DNA from: Selenomonas ruminantium subsp. lactilytica TAM6421
Lineage (GTDB): Bacteria; Bacillota; Negativicutes; Selenomonadales; Selenomonadaceae
Reading direction: 5' to 3'
DNA length: 64,000 bases
NCBI RefSeq assembly: GCF_000284095.1
Contig: NC_017068.1
Span: forward strand, 1,178,001 to 1,242,000
Shown: positions 1 through 8,825 of the stretch, piece by piece
How positions within the stretch are numbered: position 1 is the first letter of the stretch
Layout of the letters: each line of letters opens with the position of its first letter
The notes under the pieces: generated by a model
The model's input: the letters and a program-made list of their open reading frames with translations, nothing else
Databases searched by the model: none
What the model was told of the DNA's origin: nothing
Position numbers and translations under genes: made by a program

Positions 1-169
1 TGATCATCTGGGCGATGGGGAGGTTGTAGGTACCGGTGGGATAGGCCACATAATTCACTTCATGGCCCAGTTCGCTGTCTGCCACCATGGTAGCTTGCAG
101 CGGCTTGGGCTGCTGGCTGAAGATGATCATACCGGCTATGGCGGCCATGAATACAATTGCTAAATCCAT
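1..169 (-). CDS. Partial exported or membrane-anchored hypothetical protein (N-terminus only)
   Basis: Reading the minus strand from an ATG at 169-167 gives 56 codons that run off the left edge without a stop. The first ~16 residues are hydrophobic (MDLAIVFMAAIAGMII), as in a signal anchor or short export signal. A polar stretch rich in small residues follows. No family is recognised. No good Shine-Dalgarno precedes this ATG and the frame stays open upstream to about 236, so the start is uncertain. It is divergent from the peptidase gene that starts at 299. Confidence 0.45.
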   Translation of the reverse strand, partial: MDLAIVFMAAIAGMIIFSQQPKPLQATMVADSELGHEVNYVAYPTGTYNLPIAQMI

Positions 170-220
170 GCTGTTAGAAAAAAATGGCCGATTTTTTCTG
201 TCGGGCCGCTGGGAGGCTGA

Positions 221-249
221 TTGACCGCACCGGTTTATCGCAATATACT
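221..249 (+). promoter_or_regulatory. Sigma-70 type promoter for the P1 peptidase gene
   Basis: TTGACC (221-226), a 17-base spacer and TATACT (244-249) form a near-consensus promoter about 50 bases upstream of the ATG at 299. Confidence 0.6.
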
Positions 250-298
250 AGGAGCAGATGATTTTGGTTGGTTTTAGTGCAGGGAACGGAGGTAAATC

Positions 299-1267
299 AT
301 GCAGGAAATACCTTTTTCGGAAATCGAGGGCGTTCAGGTGGGCAATGCTCAGAATGATACGGCCAAGACCGGTGTTACGGTGCTTTTCTTTCCCGCGGGA
401 GCAAAAACTGGTGTGGATATCAGTGGTGGCGGTCCGGCATCAAGAGAAACACCGGTTTTAGATCCCACGCGGGAGGATTTGGGCATTCATGCCATTGTCA
501 TGGCCGGTGGCAGTGCTTATGGACTGGCGGCGGCAGATGGCGTCATGCGCTGCCTGGAGGAAAATGGCATTGGCTTTGATACAGGCTTTGCACGGGTTCC
601 GCTGGTCGTGCAGTCGGATATCTATGATTTGTCCTATGGCAGTGCATCGGTTCGCCCGGATAGCGATATGGGCTATGCTGCCTGCCAGAATGCGCTCCGT
701 CAAAACAGCCCCCTAAGTGGTTCGGTCGGTGCGGGAACAGGCGCAACGGTAGGCAAGTTTTGTGGCATGAAGCAGTCGCAAAAAAGCGGGATTGGCTATT
801 ATGCCGTTCAGGTCGGAGATTTGAAGATGGGGGCCGTGGTCGTGGTAAATGCACTGGGAGATGTCTATGCCCGGGGAAAGAAGATTGCCGGTCTTACCAA
901 TGCGCAGCGTACAGATTTCCTGGATAGCGTACAGGAGCTTTATCGCCTGGCAGCACCCAAGGATTTACTGTCGCGCACGAATACAACCATCGGGGCCGTG
1001 GTTACTAACGGTGCTTTTGATAAAGCCCAGCTTACCCGTATTGCCCAGCAGACGAGAAATGCCTACGCACGTTCCATCAAGCCCGTAGGGACGCTGGCCG
1101 ATGGCGATACCATCTATGCTTCCGCCTGCGGCAAATTGATGCAGGCCGATGTGAATATGGCAGGAACTTTGGCCGCAGAAGTTATGGAACGAGCGATAGA
1201 GAATGCCGTATTGTCGGCAAAAATGGCCGATGCGGAATATTTGGCAAATTGTTTGACTTATCAATGA
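299..1267 (+). CDS. P1 family (S58) peptidase, L-aminopeptidase/D-esterase type
   Basis: 322 residues, a normal length for the P1/DmpA-NylC family of N-terminal-nucleophile hydrolases. These cut themselves in two and use the new N-terminal Thr or Ser as nucleophile to release N-terminal amino acids or open amides. Visible landmarks are the early glycine-rich turn (SGGGPASRET), MAGGSAYGLAAADGV, and SVGAGTGATVGK. The segment NTTIGAVVTNGAF matches the autocleavage site of the NylC-like branch, putting the cut at Asn228-Thr229 (family knowledge applied here). No signal peptide, so cytoplasmic. The start has a good RBS (ggaggtaaatc). Substrate unknown. Confidence 0.85.
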   Translation: MQEIPFSEIEGVQVGNAQNDTAKTGVTVLFFPAGAKTGVDISGGGPASRETPVLDPTREDLGIHAIVMAGGSAYGLAAADGVMRCLEENGIGFDTGFARVPLVVQSDIYDLSYGSASVRPDSDMGYAACQNALRQNSPLSGSVGAGTGATVGKFCGMKQSQKSGIGYYAVQVGDLKMGAVVVVNALGDVYARGKKIAGLTNAQRTDFLDSVQELYRLAAPKDLLSRTNTTIGAVVTNGAFDKAQLTRIAQQTRNAYARSIKPVGTLADGDTIYASACGKLMQADVNMAGTLAAEVMERAIENAVLSAKMADAEYLANCLTYQ

Positions 1268-1350
1268 AACGAATAGAGGGGAAAAAATATCCTTTGTAGA
1301 ATAGCCTATCATAGCAAATGTTTAGGCAGTTAGCGAAAGGATGGATACTG

Positions 1351-2274
1351 ATGAAATATGGCAAGGTGGCAGCGACGGCAGTTTTGGCAGCATGTGTTGG
1401 GTTGGGCGTATGGGGAAACTGTGTAGCGGCGGATAGTGGGGAAAAGGTACAGCAGATGCAAAAACAGACGGATTGTGCTTATGAAAGTGCAGGCTATCGT
1501 CTGCGTATCCCTAAAGCCTATGACAACTTGCTGCTGACGGAAACAAAATTCAAAGATGGCGGCAGACTCTTTTCTGTATCGGAAAAAGCTTCTGTGGAAG
1601 CGGCGAAAAAAGAATATGCAGAATATTCCGGGGCCGGCTGGATTTTTGGCATAAGCAGGGTGGATGAGGCAGAACTTCGGCAGATGCTTTGCGAAGATAT
1701 GTCCGGTAGGACGCTTTTTGCGCGGGATGATAAGGGCGGCTATTACATATTTGAGCATCCTACGGATGTGCGTTATATGCGGGAGTCTCCAGAGGCTATG
1801 CAGCGGGATCAGGAAGAGTGGAGCCGTTTGTGTTCCTGGGCGTGGTCGTCCGTGCAGGAAAATTTCATTGCAGACAATCCCACGCTGATGCCGATGCAGG
1901 CGGATAACAGCAATATCGGCATCTATCTGGCCAATATCAGCTATCGGCCAGAGATGAAGTGTTCTTTGAGCAGGAAAGGGAAGACTGCATATTCGGTAGA
2001 TGGTATCCGTGCAAGATCTTTTGCGGAAAAGCTTTTTTATGGCAATAGCTTTGAGATGGTAAAAGAGAGCAGGAACCTCGGGGATTATATCAAACTGAGC
2101 CTGCCCGGGGAGAATACCGACCTGTATTTCTTCCGGGACGAAGGAGAAAACTATGTTCTGGAGAAGCGGGCGGGATTGGAAAACAATCTTTACAAGGCTA
2201 TTCCCGTAGAAGAACATGCGGATGCACTGATTGTAATGCAGGAATGGTATGAGGCCATGGCAGAGGGAAAGTGA
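1351..2274 (+). CDS. Secreted hypothetical protein
   Basis: 307 residues from the ATG at 1351, preceded by AAAGGA at proper spacing. An upstream in-frame ATG at 1318 lacks an RBS and would bury the signal peptide. Residues 1-27 form a classical signal sequence (basic MKYGK, hydrophobic core, likely cut after Cys-Val-Ala-Ala at 27), so the product should be exported. The mature part is mixed alpha/beta with many charged residues and no recognised domain. It stands alone between the peptidase and a strong hairpin terminator at 2363. Confidence 0.6.
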   Translation: MKYGKVAATAVLAACVGLGVWGNCVAADSGEKVQQMQKQTDCAYESAGYRLRIPKAYDNLLLTETKFKDGGRLFSVSEKASVEAAKKEYAEYSGAGWIFGISRVDEAELRQMLCEDMSGRTLFARDDKGGYYIFEHPTDVRYMRESPEAMQRDQEEWSRLCSWAWSSVQENFIADNPTLMPMQADNSNIGIYLANISYRPEMKCSLSRKGKTAYSVDGIRARSFAEKLFYGNSFEMVKESRNLGDYIKLSLPGENTDLYFFRDEGENYVLEKRAGLENNLYKAIPVEEHADALIVMQEWYEAMAEGK

Positions 2275-2346
2275 GAGACTATGGTGGCTGCTATTGATTT
2301 TCAATTTTGAAATGATGGTGGTGGTGCGGCAGGGACTGGCTAGTCA

Positions 2347-2364
2347 TTTTTGACCGGTCAAAAA
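2347..2364. repeat. Perfect 18-bp palindrome TTTTTGACCGGTCAAAAA
   Basis: A fully self-complementary 18-mer centred on TGACCGGTCA, immediately before a hairpin terminator. The TGAC-NN-GTCA core recurs four times at 15955-16012, at the opposite edge of the accessory island. It could be a dimeric regulator operator or part of the terminator. Confidence 0.5.
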
Positions 2365-2395
2365 AATGGTGGAGTCACGATGGCTCCACCATTTT
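2363..2395 (+). terminator. Rho-independent terminator after the secreted protein gene
   Basis: A 12-bp perfect stem (AAAATGGTGGAG at 2363-2374 with CTCCACCATTTT at 2384-2395) with a nine-base loop and a T-rich 3' flank. It can work on both strands. Confidence 0.75.
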
Positions 2396-2516
2396 CGTAT
2401 GCAGTATTGCGTGGAAATATGATAAAATAGTAGGAAGGATGAAAGACAGAGGAAGGGGAGGATGAATATTATAGATTAATTGGAGAAATGTGTTCGGTAG
2501 GCTACAACTCATGTAG

Positions 2517-2867
2517 TTTAGAGACAGTGGCTTCAAGAAAATACTGGAAGACTATGATTTCCAAGAACATACGACAGTAGCATTGATGCCAAAATTTATG
2601 GCAGAGCATAGGGATTTCCTGCTGACGTTGTATAATTTGAATTATGTTGAGGAAAAGAATGTCGCCCAAGATGTCGCCCAAGAAAAAACGAGTAAATATG
2701 AGGCACAGATACTGGCACTCGTGAAGTCGAATGATAAGGTAACACGCCAAGAAATGGCGCAAAAACTTGGTGTGAGCAAAAAAACCATTGAGCGTGAGAT
2801 TAAGAAGATTACTGAGTTGTCGTATGTAGGACGCGGATATAGTGGTCATTGGAAAATAATAAATTGA
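2517..2867 (+). pseudogene. Remnant of an AlbA_2/RecG-like ATP-binding regulator (C-terminal winged helix)
   Basis: The open frame has no convincing RBS-start pair near its 5' end. The first usable starts are TTG 2583 and ATG 2586, in mid-domain. The translation resembles the C-terminal tail of putative ATP-dependent helicase/transcriptional regulator proteins with a Schlafen-AlbA_2 domain. It has a short beta region (PKFMAEHRDF), a linker, then a winged helix (VTRQEMAQKLGVSKKTIEREIKKI) and a closing GHWKI strand. Everything N-terminal is missing upstream. I read this as a decayed fragment at the left edge of the island. A small free-standing HTH protein of 94 residues is the alternative. Confidence 0.5.
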
Positions 2868-2889
2868 GATGATGGGGTGAAAAATAGAA

Positions 2890-3387
2890 GTGGAATGGAA
2901 AGATATTTTAAATATTATAGCGATTGTTATTGCACCCATAGCGGCTTCAGTGATTGCTGTATGGCTTCAAAATCGTTCGGAAAAGCGAAAAGATAAGATG
3001 TATATTTTTAAAGTGTTGATGACATCGAGAATATATGGATGGACTCCTGAAAAAGTCAATGTATTAAATATTATCGATATAGTTTTTTCAGATGATAAAA
3101 AGGTTCGAGTCGCATGGAAGGATTTAAGTGATAAATACAATGTTGAGAATCCAGACCAGTTACATTTGAAAAAAATAGAGCAGGCACAGTATAAACTGAT
3201 AGAAGCGATAGCTAATTCGCTTGGCTATAAGAATACAATAACCTGGGAAGAAATACAAAATCCATATATACCACGAGGAATGGTAGAACAAATTGAAAAT
3301 CAAAAGAATATGCAACAAATGTATATGGAAGCTATATCTGGGGTTAGTAGAATTGTAAACCGACAGGAACAACGAGAAAATAAGTAG
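2890..3387 (+). CDS. DUF6680-like small membrane protein
   Basis: 165 residues from a GTG start. One N-terminal transmembrane helix (about residues 6-25, IIAIVIAPIAASVIAVWLQ) is followed by a basic stop-transfer RSEKRKDK and a cytoplasmic domain with a predicted helical tail. The pattern is like proteins labelled DUF6680 in databases, which often sit in accessory regions. I recall this rather than proved it. Function unknown. It is AT-rich like its neighbours and lies between the regulator remnant and the HEPN gene. Confidence 0.55.
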   Translation: MEWKDILNIIAIVIAPIAASVIAVWLQNRSEKRKDKMYIFKVLMTSRIYGWTPEKVNVLNIIDIVFSDDKKVRVAWKDLSDKYNVENPDQLHLKKIEQAQYKLIEAIANSLGYKNTITWEEIQNPYIPRGMVEQIENQKNMQQMYMEAISGVSRIVNRQEQRENK

Positions 3388-3490
3388 AATATAAGTTTGA
3401 CTTACTATTTGTAGTACGATGAATGTTGGATTTATTGTCTAGGATAAAAGCATAGTGGGTTGTGTGTAAATATATAATGGGGGAGAAATA

Positions 3491-4711
3491 TTGGAGCAAG
3501 TATTTGGGAAAATTAAAAATGGCAAACTCATTGTTGCACCTAAAATAGTGATTAGAGATGGTGATATAAGTTTTGATAATAAATCTTTATATAAAGAGAA
3601 GGGATATAAGAAAATATTGTATACAAAACCGTTAGAAAATAAGGCCGGTTATGATTTGGTAGCTAGTTGGGAAGAAAAAGAAGATGTTGTTGTTCAAAAA
3701 TGGGAGTACAAGGAATTTAATGGTGACTATTCTGACGATTTGCTAGTAGCGGTCAGAAATTTTGCTTATGATATCGAGCACTTAAAAGATGAGTTAAGAG
3801 AGAATTATGATAAAAACAAAAATTATATAGATAAAATATTAAAAAAAAACTATCTCATCAAATGCATATATGATTATAAAGATGATGATGTCACAACAAA
3901 ACAATTATTAGAAAAGTTGCATGAATATGGGTTAAATCTAATAAAATTTTTTGAATGGCTAAAAATGAATAATTTCTTTGAAAAGAAAAATATTCTAGTG
4001 AAAGAGAGTTTCTTGATTGATAAAGCAAAAGTTAGTAATGGGATGACGGTTGAAGATATTTTGAATATAGATATCAAGAAAATGTCGGATATAGAAAGAA
4101 AAGGGATACAAAAATGTATAATCTTTCCTATGTACTTTAAATCTAATTTATCATCTTTATATATGCTTGAGAAAAATAAAACGGCAGCTAACAAGGTTGT
4201 TTATAATATGACGTTTATATATTTGTTTACATTATTTGACGAAGTACTCCTAAAAATTATCCGAATAGTGTGTATGCATGAAAAAAGGTGGTTGTTTGGT
4301 TCGGAAAAAATATGTCCTGATGAAATAATCAACTGTGATACAGTAGAAGAATTTCAAGAATTACTTGTAGATAAAAAGGTAAATCAATTAGCGTGGGGGA
4401 GCTATGAAGATAAAATTAAATTTTTAAAGGAAAGAGGTGTTAAGATAGATAAAAAATATATTTCATTATTTGATGAAAAAATATTGTTCTTATCCTTGAA
4501 AAGAAATGTTTTGGTTCATAATGGTGGCGTTTGGAATAAAAATGCTATTGATATGTTAAAGGGAACACGATATTGTGACACTGTTTCTATTGGAGATGAT
4601 ATTGACCGTACGTATGAGAGCTTTGAAAATGCAAGTAAATATATAACACTTGCGATTAAATACTTATACGAACAAATATGTGATAAATTCAATCTTTTAG
4701 ATAAATATTAA
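3491..4711 (+). CDS. HEPN-domain protein with a phage-tail-like N-terminal domain
   Basis: 406 residues from TTG 3491 (RBS GGGGGAG seven bases upstream). The C-terminal quarter carries KRNVLVHN, with Arg338 and His343 spaced as RX4H, the signature of HEPN ribonuclease domains, in a helical context that suits the fold. The first ~80 residues (FGKIKNGKLIVAPK ... GYKKILYTKP ... SWEEKEDVVVQKWE) resemble a small domain common in Firmicutes phage tail-region proteins (recollection, not proven). The middle is helical and AT-rich. Many HEPN proteins are RNases in defence or toxin systems, and the position beside a restriction locus fits. The exact family is unknown. Confidence 0.6.
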   Translation: MEQVFGKIKNGKLIVAPKIVIRDGDISFDNKSLYKEKGYKKILYTKPLENKAGYDLVASWEEKEDVVVQKWEYKEFNGDYSDDLLVAVRNFAYDIEHLKDELRENYDKNKNYIDKILKKNYLIKCIYDYKDDDVTTKQLLEKLHEYGLNLIKFFEWLKMNNFFEKKNILVKESFLIDKAKVSNGMTVEDILNIDIKKMSDIERKGIQKCIIFPMYFKSNLSSLYMLEKNKTAANKVVYNMTFIYLFTLFDEVLLKIIRIVCMHEKRWLFGSEKICPDEIINCDTVEEFQELLVDKKVNQLAWGSYEDKIKFLKERGVKIDKKYISLFDEKILFLSLKRNVLVHNGGVWNKNAIDMLKGTRYCDTVSIGDDIDRTYESFENASKYITLAIKYLYEQICDKFNLLDKY

Positions 4712-4839
4712 TATTTGAAAATGATATAGTACAGAGCATTAGAATGATTATTTATAAATACAATTGAGTATCATTTAGCATGTAAGGAAGCAACTCGCCA
4801 GGGGAGTGGATAACGTTGTTTCTGTTATGCAGAACTTTT

Positions 4840-4868
4840 TTGAAAACGAAGATTAAATTTAGTATAAT
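4840..4868 (+). promoter_or_regulatory. Promoter of the type I restriction-modification operon
   Basis: TTGAAA (4840-4845), 17 bases, TATAAT (4863-4868), ending 53 bases before hsdM. The intergenic 4712-4839 shows no other clear signal. Confidence 0.7.
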
Positions 4869-4921
4869 AGATACCGATGGTACAAGATTTTGATTAATTT
4901 AAGGCAAGGGATGATAGAGAT

Positions 4922-6535
4922 ATGGCATCACAGGAATTGAATCAGGCGCTTTGGAACGCCGCTAATGTTATGCGCAGCACGATGAGCGCGGACGAATACA
5001 AGGATTATCTTCTCGGCATGATTTTCTACAAGTATCTGTCTGACCGTCAGCTTTATGCGGTGGTTGACCTTTTGGAAGACCGTCAGCCGGAAAGCCTTGA
5101 TGAAGCGCAACAGATGTATGAGGAAGCTCGTCAGAGTGAGGATTGGGAAGACCTGAAAGCCGAGCTGGAGGAAAATTACAGTTTTGCTATTGAGCCGCAG
5201 TATACTTTTACGGCGCTGTACAATGAAATCAACAACAAGACCTTTACCACCGACCATCTGCGTCAGGCCATGCGGGATATTGAGCAGGGGGGCGAGGCAA
5301 TCCGTGGGCAGAAGCTCTATGAAGGCCTGTTCGAGGATTTTGATATTGATTCCAAAAGCCTTGGCACCACTCCGGCAAAGCGCAATGCCATGCTTTCTGA
5401 TGTGATGAAGGAGCTGGCTCATATCGACTTCACTCAGTATGGCGCGGATGCCCTGGGGGATGCTTACGAATATCTGATTGGCCAGTTTGCCGCCGGCTCC
5501 GGGAAAAAGGCCGGGGAGTTCTATACTCCGCAGGCGGTTTCGGAGCTTATTACCCGTATCGTGACCAAAGGCAAAGAAGGGGAGCCTGCCTTTTCCATCT
5601 ATGACCCTTGCATGGGTTCGGGTTCCCTGCTTTTGCATGCCCGCAGCTATATCAATGAGGACTGCCGCAATGGCATTCAGTTCTTCGGGCAGGAAATCTC
5701 TCATACCACCTACAACTTGGCCCGCATGAATATGATTCTGCATAATGTGCCTTTCCAGTATCAACATTTCCGCAATGGCGATACCCTGGGGGCTGACTGG
5801 CCTACGGAGGAGCCGACAAACTATGATGCTACCGTGATGAATCCTCCATATAGCCAGCATTGGAGTGCGGCGGCAGGCTTCTTGACTGACCCGCGATTCC
5901 AGCGCTATGAAAAGCTGGCGCCGAAGTCAAAGGCGGATTTTGCCTTCCTGCTCCATGGTTTTTACCATCTGAAGGAAAACGGCACCATGGGCATTGTCCT
6001 GCCTCATGGCGTCCTGTTCCGCGGGGCGGCGGAGGGGACAATCCGCAAGCACCTGCTGGAAGATGGCAATATCTATGCCGTTATCGGCCTGCCGGCGGGG
6101 ATTTTCTTCAATACGAGCATACCAACCTGCATTATCGTGCTGAAAAAAGACCATGTGAACCGTGATGTGCTCTTTATTGACGCGTCAAAGGAGTTCCGCA
6201 AGGAAAAGGCCCAAAACTTCATGGATACGGAGCATATTGACAAGATTATGGCGGCTTATGATGAGCGCAAGGATGTGGACAAGTTCGCCCATCTGGCTAC
6301 CTTTGAAGAAATCAAGGAAAATGATTACAACCTCAATATTCCCCGCTATGTGGATACCAGCGAACCCGAGCCGGAGGTTGACCTGAAAGAAGTCTGCGCC
6401 AATTTGCAGGGAATTGATGCCGAAATCAAAGCGGCTAATAATGAACTGTTGGCCATGCTGGATGATTTGACCAGTGATGATGCGGAAGCAAAAGCGGCAT
6501 TGGCAGAACTGGGCAAAATCATACAGGGGGTGTGA
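4922..6535 (+). CDS. hsdM: Type I restriction-modification system, methyltransferase (M) subunit
   Basis: 537 residues, normal for HsdM. It transfers a methyl group from S-adenosylmethionine to N6 of adenine in the site chosen by HsdS. The N-terminal helical HsdM_N domain spans about residues 8-140. The SAM-binding motif I is DPCMGSG starting at Asp228. The catalytic motif IV is NPPY starting at Asn307. Its stop lies two bases before the hsdS start, so the two are coupled. GC-rich codon use contrasts with the AT-rich genes on either side of the operon. Confidence 0.95.
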   Translation: MASQELNQALWNAANVMRSTMSADEYKDYLLGMIFYKYLSDRQLYAVVDLLEDRQPESLDEAQQMYEEARQSEDWEDLKAELEENYSFAIEPQYTFTALYNEINNKTFTTDHLRQAMRDIEQGGEAIRGQKLYEGLFEDFDIDSKSLGTTPAKRNAMLSDVMKELAHIDFTQYGADALGDAYEYLIGQFAAGSGKKAGEFYTPQAVSELITRIVTKGKEGEPAFSIYDPCMGSGSLLLHARSYINEDCRNGIQFFGQEISHTTYNLARMNMILHNVPFQYQHFRNGDTLGADWPTEEPTNYDATVMNPPYSQHWSAAAGFLTDPRFQRYEKLAPKSKADFAFLLHGFYHLKENGTMGIVLPHGVLFRGAAEGTIRKHLLEDGNIYAVIGLPAGIFFNTSIPTCIIVLKKDHVNRDVLFIDASKEFRKEKAQNFMDTEHIDKIMAAYDERKDVDKFAHLATFEEIKENDYNLNIPRYVDTSEPEPEVDLKEVCANLQGIDAEIKAANNELLAMLDDLTSDDAEAKAALAELGKIIQGV

Positions 6536-6537
6536 AG

Positions 6538-7770
6538 ATGAACACACCTAAAATTAGATTTAAGGGATTTACGGATGATTGGGAGCAATGGAAGCTAAAA
6601 GAGCTTGTTGAAGATTTATCTACTGGGAAAAGCGTAAATTCAACTGATGAATTGGTTGGAGAAAACGATATAGGTGTATTAAAGACTAGTTGCGTATCGT
6701 ACGATTTTTTTGATGCAAATGAATGTAAAAAAGTCGTTACTGAAGAAATAGGATATGTAAAATGTCCAGTTGAGAAAAATTGTATCATAGTCAGTAGAAT
6801 GAATACACCAGAACGGGTTGGTGCCTGTGGTTTTGTCGACAAAGATTATCCAAATCTTTATCTACCAGATAGACTTTGGAAACTTAAGTTTTTGGATAAA
6901 TATGATGTACGAATGATACATTGTATGCTTATTTCTCCATATTATAAGGCAGATATTTTAAGTTTGGCATCTGGAACAAGTGGCTCGATGTATAATATTT
7001 CGAAAGAAGACTTTGAAAACATTGAGTTAAAAGTTCCATCTAAAGATGAACAATTAGTTATATCAAAGTTGTTTAATAACCTTGATAGCCTTATTACCTT
7101 GCACCAGCGAAAGTGTGATGAGCTGCAAAAAGTAAAGAAGTATATGCTTCAAAAAATGTTTCCTAAAAAAGGAGAAAAAGTTCCAGAGATTCGCTTTGCT
7201 GGTTTTACTGGCGATTGGGAACAGCGGGAATTTGGAAGTCTCTTAAATGAAAAAAGAGAAAAGACATCTGTTGAGGATGAAGATACATTACTTTCATGTG
7301 CAATTAATGGCATGTATCTCAATTCAGAATTATTTAGTCATTTTAGAGGTCAGTCCAATATTGGATACTTAAAAGTAAAGAAAAACGATTTAATACTGTC
7401 AGCACAAAATTTACATTTAGGAAATTGTAATGTAAATTTACGATTTGAGCATGGTATAATATCGCCGGCTTATAAAGTTTATGAACTTGTTGATTGTAAT
7501 CCGTTGTTTGTGCAGGCATGGGTTAAAATGGACAAGACAAAGGAGTTTTTCCTAAAGGCTTCAACTGAAGGCGCAAGTGTATGTAGGAAAAATATAGTTT
7601 GGGAGGAACTATACAAGCAGGAATTACCAGTTCCTTCATTTGAGGAACAGACTAAAATTGGAGAATACTTCGCTAACCTCGATAATCTTATCGCCCTTCA
7701 TCAACGCAAGTGTGATGCCCTTAAAGAAATCAAGAAATATATGTTGCAAAATATGTTTCCAAAGAAATAA
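6538..7770 (+). CDS. hsdS: Type I restriction-modification system, specificity (S) subunit
   Basis: 410 residues. ATG 6538 is preferred over the in-frame GTG 6532 because the AGGGGG run sits seven bases upstream. The protein is built as two homologous halves. Each begins with a P-x-I-R-F-x-G-F-T-x-D-W-E-Q segment, continues with a target recognition domain, and ends in a long conserved helix (LITLHQRKCDELQKVKKY and LIALHQRKCDALKEIKKY) that spaces the two half-sites. Both TRDs are AT-rich relative to hsdM and hsdR, as expected for exchangeable specificity domains. The target sequence cannot be read from the protein. Confidence 0.93.
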   Translation: MNTPKIRFKGFTDDWEQWKLKELVEDLSTGKSVNSTDELVGENDIGVLKTSCVSYDFFDANECKKVVTEEIGYVKCPVEKNCIIVSRMNTPERVGACGFVDKDYPNLYLPDRLWKLKFLDKYDVRMIHCMLISPYYKADILSLASGTSGSMYNISKEDFENIELKVPSKDEQLVISKLFNNLDSLITLHQRKCDELQKVKKYMLQKMFPKKGEKVPEIRFAGFTGDWEQREFGSLLNEKREKTSVEDEDTLLSCAINGMYLNSELFSHFRGQSNIGYLKVKKNDLILSAQNLHLGNCNVNLRFEHGIISPAYKVYELVDCNPLFVQAWVKMDKTKEFFLKASTEGASVCRKNIVWEELYKQELPVPSFEEQTKIGEYFANLDNLIALHQRKCDALKEIKKYMLQNMFPKK

Positions 7771-7791
7771 GGGCATTGGGGGTGAATCGGT

Positions 7792-8805
7792 ATGAATGAA
7801 ATCGAGAAGGTATCACAGGATATTTACGGCGAAATCAGACAAAGCATAATTCATGTACAGCATAAGGTACAGCAGACTGTAAATGCTGGCATGGTGCAGA
7901 TATACTGGGAAATTGGTCAGCAACTTGATAAGGCCTGTGATGGCAAGCAGGCAGAGTACGGAAAAGGAGTTCTGCAACAAGTTTCCGCTAAGCTGACGGC
8001 TGAATTTTGCAAAGGTTATTCTTATGCCAATTTGCGGAATATGCGGCAGTTTTATCGGTGCTTTCCAAATTGCTACGCACTGCGTAGCGATTTGAGCTGG
8101 ACGCATTACCGTATGCTGATGCGGGTGGCGGATTCCAAGGCTAGGGAGTTTTATGCCGAGGAATGTGCTGCGGCGGGGTGGAGCAGTCGGGAACTGGAAC
8201 GGCAGATTACGACCTTTGCTTATCAGCGCACTATTTCCCAGCAAAAGACCGGCGAAAGACTGCCACAGACGGCAACGGATAAGGGGATGGCACCTTATCG
8301 GGATTTTATCCGTGACCCTTATGTGTTGGAATTTCTGGAGGTGAAGCCTTCGCCGGAGCTCTACGAGCGGGATATTGAGCAGGGCATTATTGAGCATTTG
8401 CAACAGTTCCTGCTGGAGCTGGGACGCGGCTTTTCCTTTGTGGCCAGACAGAAACATATTGACATTGATGGAGACCATTTTTATATTGACCTGGTGTTTT
8501 ACAACTATATCCTCAAATGCTTTGTCCTGATCGACTTGAAGCTGGGCAAGGTCAAACATCAGGACATTGGGCAGATGCAGATGTATGTAAACTATTACAA
8601 GGCCAATATGCGCAATGAAGGGGACAATGAGCCCATTGGTATCGTCCTTTGCGCGGAGAAGAATGAAGCCGTGGTGAAGTATACGATGGGGAGCGACAAC
8701 AGCACCCATATTTATGCGTCCAAGTATATGCCCTATATGCCGACCGAGGAAGAACTGAAAAAGGAACTGCGTTTGCAGGAGCTTCCCATGGCGGAAGAAG
8801 AATAA
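7792..8805 (+). CDS. YhcG-like PDDEXK nuclease domain protein (DUF1016)
   Basis: 337 residues. The N-terminal ~160 residues match the DUF1016 helical domain (VNAGMVQIYWEIGQQL, YSYANLRNMRQFYRCFP, LSWTHYRMLMRV). The C-terminal part is a PD-(D/E)XK nuclease fold with Asp233 in IDLVFYN and Asp248-x-Lys250 in IDLKLGK. It sits between hsdS and hsdR with its own RBS, so it is probably co-transcribed. Such genes are known passengers of type I loci. Their role there is not settled, and a nuclease accessory function is an inference. Confidence 0.85.
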   Translation: MNEIEKVSQDIYGEIRQSIIHVQHKVQQTVNAGMVQIYWEIGQQLDKACDGKQAEYGKGVLQQVSAKLTAEFCKGYSYANLRNMRQFYRCFPNCYALRSDLSWTHYRMLMRVADSKAREFYAEECAAAGWSSRELERQITTFAYQRTISQQKTGERLPQTATDKGMAPYRDFIRDPYVLEFLEVKPSPELYERDIEQGIIEHLQQFLLELGRGFSFVARQKHIDIDGDHFYIDLVFYNYILKCFVLIDLKLGKVKHQDIGQMQMYVNYYKANMRNEGDNEPIGIVLCAEKNEAVVKYTMGSDNSTHIYASKYMPYMPTEEELKKELRLQELPMAEEE

Positions 8806-8825
8806 CGTAGCAGGAGGAATTGAGC

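Noticed and set aside
6538-7770. Phase-variable hsdS
   Set aside because: The two repeat halves are the normal spacer helices of an S subunit. There is no second hsdS, no inverted copy and no local invertase; the only serine recombinase is the phage integrase 13 kb away.
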